Of a stretch of DNA of 64,000 nt, positions 8,811 through 17,934 are shown in pieces. This DNA comes from Aquabacterium fontiphilum (GTDB taxonomy: Bacteria; Pseudomonadota; Gammaproteobacteria; Burkholderiales; Burkholderiaceae_C), in contig NZ_JAAAPN010000001.1 in assembly GCF_009909205.1 (NCBI RefSeq), positions 1 through 64,000 of the forward strand. The letters are read 5' to 3'. The notes under the pieces are model-generated. The model ran no database searches. It was not told the origin of the DNA and worked only from the letters and a program-made list of their open reading frames with translations. Position 1 is the first letter of the stretch; each line of letters starts with the position of its first letter. Both the position numbers and the translations under genes were made by a program.

Positions 8811-9018
8811 CGAGCCGCACCTGCGCCGCGGCCACGCAGGCCTGCTTCTCGGGCTCGGTCATTTGCGTCCAGCGCGTGATGTCGGCCAGCATGCGGCCGC
8901 AACCCACGCACACATCATCCACATTGAGCGTGCACAGGCGTCGGCAGGGACTGGGCGTGGTGCCCGGGGCTGCCCCTCCGGTCGACAGCGCAACAACACG
9001 AGGTGGGCGCGACGGCAT
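8785..9018 (-). CDS. DUF1289 domain protein
   Basis: A 77-residue protein carrying the DUF1289 pattern: CRRLCTLN, then CVGCGRMLADITRW and a helical tail (MTEPEKQACVAAA). Four cysteines in two C-x2/3-C pairs suggest a metal or Fe-S site, though function in this family is not established. The ATG at 9018 is preceded by GGTGGGG; a GTG two codons upstream is possible. It lies between acuI (15 bp gap) and the sirtuin (26 bp overlap), all on one strand, which suggests a three-gene operon. Confidence 0.85.
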   Translation of the reverse strand: MPSRPPRVVALSTGGAAPGTTPSPCRRLCTLNVDDVCVGCGRMLADITRWTQMTEPEKQACVAAAQVRLDALRSRRV

Positions 9019-9033
9019 GACCACCCCACCCGC

Positions 9034-10017
<984 letters not shown>

Positions 10018-10159
10018 GTTGCGCGTTCCTTGTGAGCAATCCGGCTTGTGCGCCAACCCTCAGGCGCGTACGAACCATCCCGCCCGAAATATCTGATTTT
10101 CTCGGAGCCGGCAGCCGGTTAGCCTAGTGTGCCTTGCAACTCTCACCGATGCACTGCCC

Positions 10160-10594
10160 ATGCGCACCTACCCCCGCAACAGCCCCCAGGCCGCCGCCCG
10201 CATTCTTGCGCTGAGCCTGCTGGCCGATGGCCACGTCAGCCAGGCGGAGATGGCCCGGTTGACACAGCTGGACGTGGGCGGCCGGCTGGGCATGGATGCC
10301 CAGGGGTTCGAGGCCGTCATCGCCGACCTCTGCATGGACCTGATGGCCACCGGCACGCTGAGCGGTCTGGCCGTCCAGCAACTCGACGAGGCCGCCCTGG
10401 ACAGCCTGCTGGCCGAGGTGACCGACCCTGGGCTGCAACTGATTGTGCTCCAACTGTGCGGCGCGGCCATCGACGCTGACGCCCATGTCGCAGAAGACGA
10501 GCGCGCCGTGCTCAAGCGCTTGGCCGATCACTGGCACCTGCCCGTGCCGGTGCTGCGGGCCCCCAACGCCTACCGGGCCACGGTGGCCGCCTGA
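10160..10594 (+). CDS. TerB-like helical protein
   Basis: A 144-residue, all-helical, acidic protein. The pattern RILALSLLADGHVSQAEM near the start and AAIDADAHVAEDERAVLKRLAD near the end resembles the paired acidic helices of the TerB tellurite-resistance fold, where such loops can bind metal. The similarity is read by eye and function is unknown. The start MRTYPRN is chosen because the helical domain follows at once; another in-frame start lies 11 codons upstream. Its TGA overlaps the ATG of the ExoD-like gene (TGATG). Confidence 0.55.
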   Translation: MRTYPRNSPQAAARILALSLLADGHVSQAEMARLTQLDVGGRLGMDAQGFEAVIADLCMDLMATGTLSGLAVQQLDEAALDSLLAEVTDPGLQLIVLQLCGAAIDADAHVAEDERAVLKRLADHWHLPVPVLRAPNAYRATVAA

Positions 10595-11208
10595 TGGATC
10601 GACTGGAGCAGCGCCTGCGTCAGGCCCAGGCGGGGTTACGGGCCGAGCGCGTCACGCTGCAGGATCTGGCGGCCTTGCACGGGCCCGCCGCCCAGGGGGC
10701 GTGGCTGGTGCTGCTGGCCCTGCCGTGCGCCCTTCCGGTGCCCGGCACCGGCACCGTGCTGGGTCTCGGACTGATGATCCTCGCTTGGCGCATGCTGCTG
10801 GGCCACGATCTGGCGCAACTCCCCGATCGCGTCGGGCGCTTCGAACTGTCGCGCGACCACGCCCACAAGGTGCTGTCGGCACTGTCACGCTTCCATGCGC
10901 TCGCTGGTCGCTGGTGCCGCAGCCGGCTCACCGGGCTGGTCGATGCCCTGGAGCGCACCGCACCGCTGGCATGGATGCCGCTCAAGGTGGCACTGATGGC
11001 GGTACTCATCGTGCTGCCGATTCCATTCGGCAATGTGCTGCCAGCGCTGGCCGTGGCCCTGCTGGGCCTGGGTCTCGTCCACCGCGACGGGCTGATGGTG
11101 GCGCTGTCGTCCGTCGTGGCATTGCTGGCCACCACGTACGCGGTGGGTCTGGGCCTGTCGGTGTGGCTGCTGGGCGGCCAGTGGTTGAGCAGCTTCAACT
11201 GGGTGTAA
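10594..11208 (+). CDS. ExoD family membrane protein
   Basis: A 204-residue protein with the ExoD pattern: an N-terminal helix with VTLQDLAALHG, then LVLLALPCALPVPGTGTVLG and a run of four or five hydrophobic segments. ExoD was found in rhizobia as a gene affecting exopolysaccharide production and alkaline stress; its biochemical role is unknown. Translational coupling to the TerB-like gene is likely because the stop and start codons overlap. A link with exopolysaccharide would fit the PEP-CTERM gene that follows at 11288. Confidence 0.8.
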   Translation: MDRLEQRLRQAQAGLRAERVTLQDLAALHGPAAQGAWLVLLALPCALPVPGTGTVLGLGLMILAWRMLLGHDLAQLPDRVGRFELSRDHAHKVLSALSRFHALAGRWCRSRLTGLVDALERTAPLAWMPLKVALMAVLIVLPIPFGNVLPALAVALLGLGLVHRDGLMVALSSVVALLATTYAVGLGLSVWLLGGQWLSSFNWV

Positions 11209-11287
11209 CGCCCTGCATTCGGGGGGCGGGCGCGTGGGCAAAGCCCCGATACCATGTCGGACATTCAATCGACTTGCCCAGGGAACC

Positions 11288-12118
11288 ATGTCGTCCGTCC
11301 GTCCGTTTGCTGCTGGCGTTTTGCTGGCGATCGCCGCTTCCGCCCACGCTGAGATCGTCACGTTGACCTTCGACGTGCTTCCGACGAGCGCCGCGCGCGT
11401 CGTCGAGTTTCAAGGGGAACAGGCCAGCGAGCCCGTGCCCGGTTTCGCCGTCGTGCCGTTTTCGCTCACGGTGCGCTTTGACTCGGCCCAGCCCTATCTG
11501 AGTGTCCCTGTGGTCTACCAGACGCCCAGCTACTTCTTCACCGACGCGGTCTACGCACGCGGCGAGGGCGGCAGCACCACATTCACGCCCTATACCCCTT
11601 TCCTGGCTGCCACGCTGCCGCCGGCCGACACGGCCGTCGATCCGCTCTTCACCCAGGTGGCGCAGAACCGCAGCCTTTACCTGGATAACGGTCAGCCGGT
11701 GGGCATGGAAGAATCCATGGGCATCAACACGGGCCTGCGCTGGGACCTCAGCACCGACACCGAGAACGTCACGGCCACCTACCAGCTGGGCCTGAACTGG
11801 CGGATCCGCTCGGCCCCGGTCGCAAAAAGCGACTTCGGCCCCCTGCTGGATGGCGCGCTGATCGACTGGCTCAACACCCAGGTGGGCGTGGTCCACGTCG
11901 GGGCTTACAGCGAAGCCAGCCAGTACACCTTTGTCGACCTGCTGCCCGACGGGGTGGGCGCGTTCCGCGGCTACGAGCGTCTGGCCGTCACGGGTGACAT
12001 CCGGCTGACCAGCGTCACGGCCGTGCCGGAGCCCACCCAGATCGCGCTGTATGCGCTGGGCCTGCCCCTGATGTGGGGCGCGGTGCAGCGCCGTCGGCGT
12101 GCCAAGCAGCGCCATTGA
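11288..12118 (+). CDS. PEP-CTERM sorting domain protein
   Basis: A 276-residue secreted protein with signal peptide (MSSVRPFAAGVLLAIAASA, cleavage near HAE), a beta-rich body with no known enzyme motif, and a C-terminal VPEPTQIAL, hydrophobic helix and RRRRAKQR cluster, the PEP-CTERM/exosortase signal. The ATG has CAGGGAA upstream; an earlier in-frame start would place a non-signal leader before the signal peptide. The DUF4197 gene starts 13 bp downstream, so the two probably share an mRNA. Confidence 0.82.
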   Translation: MSSVRPFAAGVLLAIAASAHAEIVTLTFDVLPTSAARVVEFQGEQASEPVPGFAVVPFSLTVRFDSAQPYLSVPVVYQTPSYFFTDAVYARGEGGSTTFTPYTPFLAATLPPADTAVDPLFTQVAQNRSLYLDNGQPVGMEESMGINTGLRWDLSTDTENVTATYQLGLNWRIRSAPVAKSDFGPLLDGALIDWLNTQVGVVHVGAYSEASQYTFVDLLPDGVGAFRGYERLAVTGDIRLTSVTAVPEPTQIALYALGLPLMWGAVQRRRRAKQRH

Positions 12119-12131
12119 TCAGGATACCGTC

Positions 12132-12842
12132 ATGGACCGCCCCGACCGCCGCAGCGCGACTCGCCACCTGGGTCTCGGCCTGGGCCTGCTCGTGTTCGCC
12201 GCCCACCGCCAGGCCTGGTCCTTGACGCTGTCTGACCTGACGGACAAGGACACCACCGCCGCCCTGCGCGCTGCGCTGGAGCAAGGCGCCCGCGCAGCGG
12301 TCGCCCTGCTGGGGCGCGAGGGTGGTTTCCTGAACCACGCCCAGGTGCGCATCCCGCTACCCGGCCAACTGGAAGAGGCCGGGGCGCTGATGCGCACGCT
12401 GGGCCAGGGCCACCGGGTCGACGAGTTGGTCACGGCCATGAACCGCGCCGCCGAGCAGGCCGTGCCCATGGGGCAGGATTTGCTGGTCAACGCGATCCAA
12501 ACCATGAGCGTGGGCGACGCCCGGCAGATCCTGCGCGGCGGCGAGCAGTCGGTCACCGACTTCTTTGCCGGCAAGACGCGCGAACCGCTGAGCGCGCGGT
12601 TCCTGCCTGTGGTGACCCAGACCACGCGCAAGGTCGACCTTGCCCGCAAGTACAACAAGGTCGCCGACCGGGCCGCACGGCTCGGTCTGATCCAGGGTCA
12701 GGATGCCCGCCTCGAAGCGTATGTGACGGGCAAGACGCTCGACGGCCTGTACACCGTCATCGGCGAGGAGGAACGCAAGATCCGCCGCAACCCGGCCGAA
12801 GCCGGCAGCGCCATCCTCAAGAAGGTGTTCGGCGCGCTGTGA
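12132..12842 (+). CDS. DUF4197 domain exported protein
   Basis: A 236-residue protein with an arginine-rich N-terminus and hydrophobic stretch (HLGLGLGLLVFAA) that looks like a signal, possibly Tat. The mature part shows DUF4197 hallmarks: LSDLTDKDTTAALRAALEQGA, IPLPGQL, FMNRAAE-like helices and a conserved C-terminal LDGLYTVIGEEE followed by IRRNPAEAGSAILKKVFG. The family is alpha-helical, periplasmic and of unknown function. It ends 26 bp inside the end of a convergent small membrane protein gene. Confidence 0.8.
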   Translation: MDRPDRRSATRHLGLGLGLLVFAAHRQAWSLTLSDLTDKDTTAALRAALEQGARAAVALLGREGGFLNHAQVRIPLPGQLEEAGALMRTLGQGHRVDELVTAMNRAAEQAVPMGQDLLVNAIQTMSVGDARQILRGGEQSVTDFFAGKTREPLSARFLPVVTQTTRKVDLARKYNKVADRAARLGLIQGQDARLEAYVTGKTLDGLYTVIGEEERKIRRNPAEAGSAILKKVFGAL

Positions 12843-13170
12843 CCGCAGGGCGGTCACTGTCCGGCAGGGGATACGGATCGGCCACGTAAGCCGGACCCTT
12901 CATCAGCATGACGATGGCGCATGCGATGGCCACCGTGAGCACCAGCGTCCAGTGCAGCACGATGACGCCCGCCATGATGAACACGAACTGAAGAATGGCC
13001 GGGTCAGCCGCATCGGCCTCGCCGAGGGGCGTGGCCCACCAGGCCAGCCCGGCCAGCACCAGCGGCAGCACCGTGCCGCCCAGCAGGATGGCGGGCAGGC
13101 GCTGCCACATGGCCCACTCGAGACCAGCCGGAGCGCGCCTGAAGCCGGGGAGTCGGTTCAGCCAAGACAT
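12817..13170 (-). CDS. Small two-helix membrane protein, function unknown
   Basis: A 117-residue protein with two hydrophobic helices (about 27-46 and 63-89) and short polar ends. No family is recognised. The ATG at 13170 (MSWLNRL) is preferred over a GTG three codons upstream. Its last 26 bp overlap the end of the DUF4197 gene on the other strand, a tail-to-tail overlap that would need both stops to be correct. Confidence 0.5.
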   Translation of the reverse strand: MSWLNRLPGFRRAPAGLEWAMWQRLPAILLGGTVLPLVLAGLAWWATPLGEADAADPAILQFVFIMAGVIVLHWTLVLTVAIACAIVMLMKGPAYVADPYPLPDSDRPAVTARRTPS

Positions 13171-13267
13171 GCGACCCACTGTAACGGCGCCACCGGGGCA
13201 TCACCAAATCAGGGTGGCGTCACCCTGAGTGCAACACCGGCATTCCTGGCCGCTGGACTGCCGGTAC

Positions 13268-13618
13268 TTACAGCAGATCGTGCTTGTCGCTGCGGCCGCG
13301 CGCCTTGTCCGCCGGGTAGCGCTGCGCATTGAGCGCCATCTTGCGCTGCGCCGCATCGATCAGATCCACATCCAGCGCGGTGGCGAGCTGCGCCAGGTAG
13401 AGCAGCACGTCGGCCATCTCCTGCGCGACGGCCTCCTTCTGCCCCGCATCGAGCTGCCGGCTCTGCGCCTCGGTCAGCCACTGAAACGGCTCAAGCAGCT
13501 CACCGGCCTCGACGACCAGGGCCGACGCCAGGTTCTTGGGCGAATGGAAGGGCTGCCATTCGCGCTCAGCTGCAAACGCCGCCAGGTCTTGCTGCAACTG
13601 GGCGAGGGAATCGGGCAC
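13268..13618 (-). CDS. MazG-like nucleotide pyrophosphohydrolase
   Basis: A 116-residue all-alpha NTP-PPase. The metal-binding helices are seen as EAGELLE (EExxE-type) and EMADVLLYLAQL (ExxD), followed by a basic C-terminus with KARGRSDKHD. The length and layout match the short MazG-like/dCTPase group, which hydrolyses non-canonical or excess dNTPs to dNMP and PPi. The GTG start is supported by GGAG 8 bases upstream. It is alone between the small membrane protein and the chemoreceptor gene. Confidence 0.85.
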   Translation of the reverse strand: MPDSLAQLQQDLAAFAAEREWQPFHSPKNLASALVVEAGELLEPFQWLTEAQSRQLDAGQKEAVAQEMADVLLYLAQLATALDVDLIDAAQRKMALNAQRYPADKARGRSDKHDLL

Positions 13619-13677
13619 GTGTCACTCCGCATGTCGGCCCGCACACCGGGCCTGCCGGCGCAGTGTGCACCAAACGC

Positions 13678-15627
13678 TCACTGCGGCAACCGGAAGACCT
13701 GCACCGTCCCGACCAGCTCTTCCGCCTGGCGCTGCAGACTGGTGGCCGCCGCCGCCATTTCTTCGACCAGCGCGGCGTTCTGCTGGGTGGCGGTGTCCAT
13801 CGCGGACACGGCCGCCCCGACCTCGGCCACGCCGCTGCTCTGGGCCTGGCTGGCCTGGTTGATGGTCTGCACCAGATCGGCCACCTGCTGAATGGCGGCG
13901 ACCACCTCGTGCATGGTGGTGCCGGCGCGGTCGACCAATTCGGTGCCGGCTGCGACCCGGTCGACGCTGCGCCCGATCAGCGACTTGATCTCGCGCGCGG
14001 CCTCAGCCGAGCGCTGCGCCAGCGAGCGGACCTCGCCGGCCACCACGGCAAACCCACGCCCTTGTTCGCCAGCGCGTGCGGCCTCCACGGCGGCGTTCAG
14101 CGCCAGGATGTTGGTCTGAAAGGCGATGCCGTCGATGACGCCAATGATGTCGGCGATCTGGCGCGAGCTGTCCTGGATGTCGCGCATGGTCTGCACCACT
14201 TCGCCCACCACCTGCCCGCCTTCGCCCGCCACGCGCGAGGCGTTGTGCGCCAGTTCGTTCGCATCGGCGGCGCTGTGGGTGTTGCGTCGCGCGGTCTCGC
14301 CCAGCGATTCGGCCGAAGCCGCCGTCTGCTGCAGCGATGATGCCTGGCTTTCGGTGCGCGCCGACAGGTCATGGTTGCCCTGCGCAATCTGGGCGCTGGC
14401 CGTGGCCACGCCATGGGCCCCGCCACGCACCTGAGTCACGAGTTGAACAAGACTGTCCTGCATGTGGTGGAGCCTGGCCATCAGGCTGTCGGTGTCGCCG
14501 GGCCGAACCACGATGGGATGCGTGAGGTCGCCGTCGGCCACACGGGCCACCATGGCTGCCGCGTCGGCCGGGTCGCCACCCAAGGGGCGCAGCACCATGC
14601 GGGTCAGCGCCAGATTCAGCACCGCCGACACGAGCACCACACTGATCAGCGCGATCACCACACCAGCAGCCAGCTGCCGGTAGACCGGCGCCATCGCATG
14701 GCTGACGGGCACGGCCGCGGAGAACACCCACGGCGTGCCGGTCTCACCCACGGCCACCGGCACATGGACCTCAAGCAACGCGCCATCAACTGGATCGGTG
14801 CGCTCGTCATACACGGGGCGGCCCGCCTTCAACGCCCGCTGCGCCGCAGCCCAGAACGCCTGCTCGGGATGGGCCTTGCCCACCCGCTCGCCATCGACGG
14901 CGCCCACAACCAGGCCGCCGTGAGACAACAGCGTGGCCCGACCCACATCGGCCACCCGGATGGCCGACACCATCTCCTGCAGGGACGCCAGCGCAATGTC
15001 CACCCCGGCCACGCCCACGAACTGGCCATCCACCACGATGGGCACAGTCACGGTCGTGATCAGCGTGTCCTTGCCCGCCACCGGATAGACATAAGGCTCG
15101 ATGACCACCTCCTTGCCGCGCTGCTTGGCCAGCAGGTAGTAATCGCCAGCGCCGGGCTTGTCATAGTCAACCAGAGGCTCCAGCTGCGGCTGACCCGAGC
15201 CGCGATGCCAGTAAGGCACATAACGCCCCGTGGCGTCGTGACCCGGCTTGCCTGCAAACTCGGGGTCTTTGCCGTCAAACGCGTTAGGCTCCCAGCCTGT
15301 CCAGACGGCAAGAAAGCGGGGGTTGCCCGCCAGCATGCCGTGCAGCAGTGCGTCGACCGCTGCACGGTCGGTGCGGCCCTGCCGCTTGAGTTCGCTCAGG
15401 CCGCTGGCCAGCGCGCGCGAGGCGACCATGGCCTCGTCCAGCACCAGGTCGACCGCGGCGGCATGCCGCTCCGCCGCCGCCTGAGTGTGTGCCAGCCCCT
15501 GCGCCTGAAGAGCGTGGGACGACTGCCAACTGAGGGCGCCGACCGTCACGGCCAGGCCCACCAGCACAATGGCCACGACACTGCCCAGCAACCGGGCCTG
15601 AAGACTCCATCCGCGCGCGCGCTGCAT
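13678..15627 (-). CDS. Methyl-accepting chemotaxis protein with periplasmic Cache domain
   Basis: A 649-residue receptor: N-terminal TM (about 12-32), a periplasmic double-Cache sensor (about 40-290) with the fingerprint region [22 protein letters not shown] and [12 protein letters not shown], a second TM (about 302-325), HAMP and a long signalling domain. The hairpin tip shows [20 protein letters not shown], and the C-terminal [14 protein letters not shown] is typical of 36H-class MCPs; no CheR-tether pentapeptide is seen. Cache receptors commonly sense amino acids or organic acids. The start MQRARGW is preceded by AAGGACG, and reading further upstream would cross the promoter of the response regulator. 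Confidence 0.9.
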   Translation of the reverse strand: MQRARGWSLQARLLGSVVAIVLVGLAVTVGALSWQSSHALQAQGLAHTQAAAERHAAAVDLVLDEAMVASRALASGLSELKRQGRTDRAAVDALLHGMLAGNPRFLAVWTGWEPNAFDGKDPEFAGKPGHDATGRYVPYWHRGSGQPQLEPLVDYDKPGAGDYYLLAKQRGKEVVIEPYVYPVAGKDTLITTVTVPIVVDGQFVGVAGVDIALASLQEMVSAIRVADVGRATLLSHGGLVVGAVDGERVGKAHPEQAFWAAAQRALKAGRPVYDERTDPVDGALLEVHVPVAVGETGTPWVFSAAVPVSHAMAPVYRQLAAGVVIALISVVLVSAVLNLALTRMVLRPLGGDPADAAAMVARVADGDLTHPIVVRPGDTDSLMARLHHMQDSLVQLVTQVRGGAHGVATASAQIAQGNHDLSARTESQASSLQQTAASAESLGETARRNTHSAADANELAHNASRVAGEGGQVVGEVVQTMRDIQDSSRQIADIIGVIDGIAFQTNILALNAAVEAARAGEQGRGFAVVAGEVRSLAQRSAEAAREIKSLIGRSVDRVAAGTELVDRAGTTMHEVVAAIQQVADLVQTINQASQAQSSGVAEVGAAVSAMDTATQQNAALVEEMAAAATSLQRQAEELVGTVQVFRLPQ

Positions 15628-15804
15628 AGTCGGTACGTCCTTCTTCCGATAAGCACAACATGGCCCACCCGGAAGGCCATGACTGAAGCCATGTTTACGT
15701 AGAAACACCGACAAGCTTGAGGCGAACAAGGCCCGGTTTTCCCGCTTGTTGTGACTTGCATCACGGTCACGCGGGCCCGGGGCGCCGCGCGGCACAATGT
15801 CGGC

Positions 15805-16479
15805 ATGCGCGTACTGGTGGTGGAAGACGATCCAGGCATCGCAGACGGCCTGACGGCCATGCTGCGGGCCCACGGCTATGCCGCCGACGCCTGTCTGTCG
15901 CTGGCACAGGCCGACGCCGCGTTGCACGCCGAAGTGCCCGATCTGGTGCTGCTCGATCTCGGGCTACCCGATGGCGACGGCCGCGCGTGGCTGCGGCAGC
16001 TGCGGCAGCGCGGCCAGACCATGCCCGTGATCATCATGACGGCGCGCGACGCCGTGCACGAACGGGTGGGCGGCCTGGATGATGGCGCCGACGACTACCT
16101 GGTCAAGCCCTGCTCACCCGACGAGCTGCTGGCGCGCATGCGCGTCGCCTTGCGACGCAGCGAGGGGCGAGCGTCGCCCTGGCTGCGACACGGCCGCATC
16201 ACCGTGGATCCCGCTGCGCACACCGTGCGGCTGGGCGACGAGCCGGTGGCCTTACGGGCCAAGGAGTACGCCTTGCTGCTCGTGCTGCTGCGTCACGCCG
16301 GGCAGGTGCTGACCCGGCCACGCCTGGAAGCCGCCCTGTATGGCTTTGACGATGCGCTGGAAAGCAACTCGCTCGAGGTGCATGTGCACCATCTGCGCAA
16401 GAAGCTGGGCGATGACCTGGTGAAGACGGTACGCGGCGTGGGCTACTTCGTGCCACGCCCCGATGAGCCTTCGGACTGA
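15805..16479 (+). CDS. OmpR-family response regulator, PmrA/QseB-like
   Basis: A 224-residue regulator: receiver domain with acidic pocket E7-D8-D9, phospho-acceptor D51 ([13 protein letters not shown]) and the conserved lysine in DYLVKPC, then a winged-helix domain ([18 protein letters not shown] ... [14 protein letters not shown] ... VRGVGYF). The set of motifs matches the PmrA/BasR/QseB group. It overlaps the kinase gene by 17 bp and is followed by a phosphoethanolamine transferase, the classic PmrA target, with a PmrA-box-like repeat in between. I infer PmrA function; QseB-like specificity is the main alternative. Confidence 0.88.
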   Translation: MRVLVVEDDPGIADGLTAMLRAHGYAADACLSLAQADAALHAEVPDLVLLDLGLPDGDGRAWLRQLRQRGQTMPVIIMTARDAVHERVGGLDDGADDYLVKPCSPDELLARMRVALRRSEGRASPWLRHGRITVDPAAHTVRLGDEPVALRAKEYALLLVLLRHAGQVLTRPRLEAALYGFDDALESNSLEVHVHHLRKKLGDDLVKTVRGVGYFVPRPDEPSD

Positions 16480-17887
16480 GGCGGGCCGCCACATGCGCCG
16501 ACACCCTGCCGATTCGAGCCCTCGCAGCCTGCGGCTGCACCTGTGGGCCTGGGCCATGCTGAGCGTCGGGCTGGTGTGGGTGAGCCTCGGTCTGGCCGCC
16601 TACGTCACCGGCATGGACGAGGCCGACGAGATCCTCGACGGCCAGCTCCACGCGGCCGCCGTGCTGCTGCTGCAGGATCCCATCTCGCCCGCAGCCGACG
16701 TCCCGCATCGCCCCGGCGGACTGACCGCGACCATGAAGGCGCCGCTGCCCACCCGCTACGCTCCCCCGCTGCGGGCGGTGCGATGGGAGGACGGCCGCGT
16801 GGTGTCCGACCCGCATGTGCTGGCCGACCGCCTGGGCCGCCAGGCCCCGGGCTACCACACCGTCTCGCTGGGTGACGCAGACGGCGGCCGATGGCGCGCC
16901 CTGGTCGTTGAGCGCCACGACACGGCGGGGCATGTCCACCGCGTGGCGGTGCTGGTCGATCGCAGCCACCGCGCCGAACTGGCAATCGACATCGCGGTCG
17001 ACGTCGCTGCGCCAGCGATCCTCCTGCTGCCCCTGGTGGCAATCGGTCTGCGATGGGCGATCCGCAGGGGCTTACGCCCGCTGCACGACCTGTCAGAACG
17101 CATTGCCGCACTGGACCTGGAGACCGGCGACACGCTGCCCGCGCCCCAGCCGTTTCGAGAACTCGCTCATACCGCCAGCGCCATCAATGCGCTGACCCAC
17201 CGCCTGCAGACTCAGCTCGACCGGGAACGCCGTTTCACCAGCGATGTGGCGCATGAGCTGCGTACCCCACTGGCTGCGCTGGTCTGGCAGAGCCGGCGTG
17301 CCCACCACGCCACCGACCCCGCGGACCGGGAGGCGGCACTGAGACAGCTGGAGCACGAGGCGCTGCGCGCCGGGCACACGCTGCAGCAGCTGCTCGATCT
17401 GGCCCGGGCACAACAGGGCAGCCCCACGGGCCGCGAGCCGGTGGATCTGGTCGCGCTGGCGCGTGAGGTGGTGACCGACCATGTGCCGGCCGCGCACGCC
17501 AGCGGCCATGAGCTGTCTCTGCTGGCCGAACCTGCCGCCGTGACGGTCACAGGAGACGCCACCCTGTTGCGCCTCGCGCTGCGTAACCTGGTCGACAACG
17601 CGCTGCGCCACACACCCTGCGGAGCCCAGGTCGAAGTCGCGGTCCGGGTGGACACGCAGGGCCGCGCCGCGCTGTGTGTCTGCGACACCGGCGCCACCAT
17701 GCCGCATCCGCCGCAGGCAGCCGCCGCCGACACGGCTGGCATGGGCATCGGCTTGACGCTTGTGCAGCGCATTGCCGAGCACCATGGGGCACGGCTGGCG
17801 CATGGCGACGCGCCGCCTCCGTTTGCCACGCGGTGGGCCATCGAGTGGCAAACGGAGGCGCTTGAAGGCGATTTAAGGCTGCGTTAA
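16463..17887 (+). CDS. Sensor histidine kinase, PmrB/QseC-like
   Basis: A 474-residue kinase: TM1 (about 27-48), a periplasmic sensor of about 125 residues, TM2 (about 178-200), HAMP, HisKA with H264 in DVAHELRTPLAAL, N-box N375/N379 (RNLVDNALRHTP) and G2 box GMGIGLTLVQRI. The G1 box is DTGATMP instead of the usual DxGxGI, a deviation that may change ATP-lid behaviour. The start overlaps the regulator gene by 17 bp; an ATG ten codons later is possible. The last codons coincide with a PmrA-box-like repeat that should drive eptA. Sensed ligand is unknown; PmrB-type proteins answer to Fe3+, Al3+ or cationic peptides. Confidence 0.87.
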   Translation: MSLRTEAGRHMRRHPADSSPRSLRLHLWAWAMLSVGLVWVSLGLAAYVTGMDEADEILDGQLHAAAVLLLQDPISPAADVPHRPGGLTATMKAPLPTRYAPPLRAVRWEDGRVVSDPHVLADRLGRQAPGYHTVSLGDADGGRWRALVVERHDTAGHVHRVAVLVDRSHRAELAIDIAVDVAAPAILLLPLVAIGLRWAIRRGLRPLHDLSERIAALDLETGDTLPAPQPFRELAHTASAINALTHRLQTQLDRERRFTSDVAHELRTPLAALVWQSRRAHHATDPADREAALRQLEHEALRAGHTLQQLLDLARAQQGSPTGREPVDLVALAREVVTDHVPAAHASGHELSLLAEPAAVTVTGDATLLRLALRNLVDNALRHTPCGAQVEVAVRVDTQGRAALCVCDTGATMPHPPQAAAADTAGMGIGLTLVQRIAEHHGARLAHGDAPPPFATRWAIEWQTEALEGDLRLR

Positions 17888-17904
17888 GGCTGCTTGCCCA
17901 CAAT
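17861..17904 (+). promoter_or_regulatory. PmrA-box-like direct repeat and promoter for eptA
   Basis: Three tandem 11-bp units occur: CTTGAAGGCGA (17861), TTTAAGGCTGC (17872) and GTTAAGGCTGC (17883). The last two read TTTAAG-N5-GTTAAG, one base off the known PmrA consensus YTTAAK-N5-YTTAAK. A CACAAT -10-like hexamer sits at 17899-17904, putting the box over the -35 region, as in PmrA-activated promoters. The site overlaps the stop codon of the kinase gene. If right, transcription would begin near 17911, just before eptA. Confidence 0.65.
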
Positions 17905-17934
17905 CGAGCGGCCGTGTTGCTGCAGCCTCTTTCC

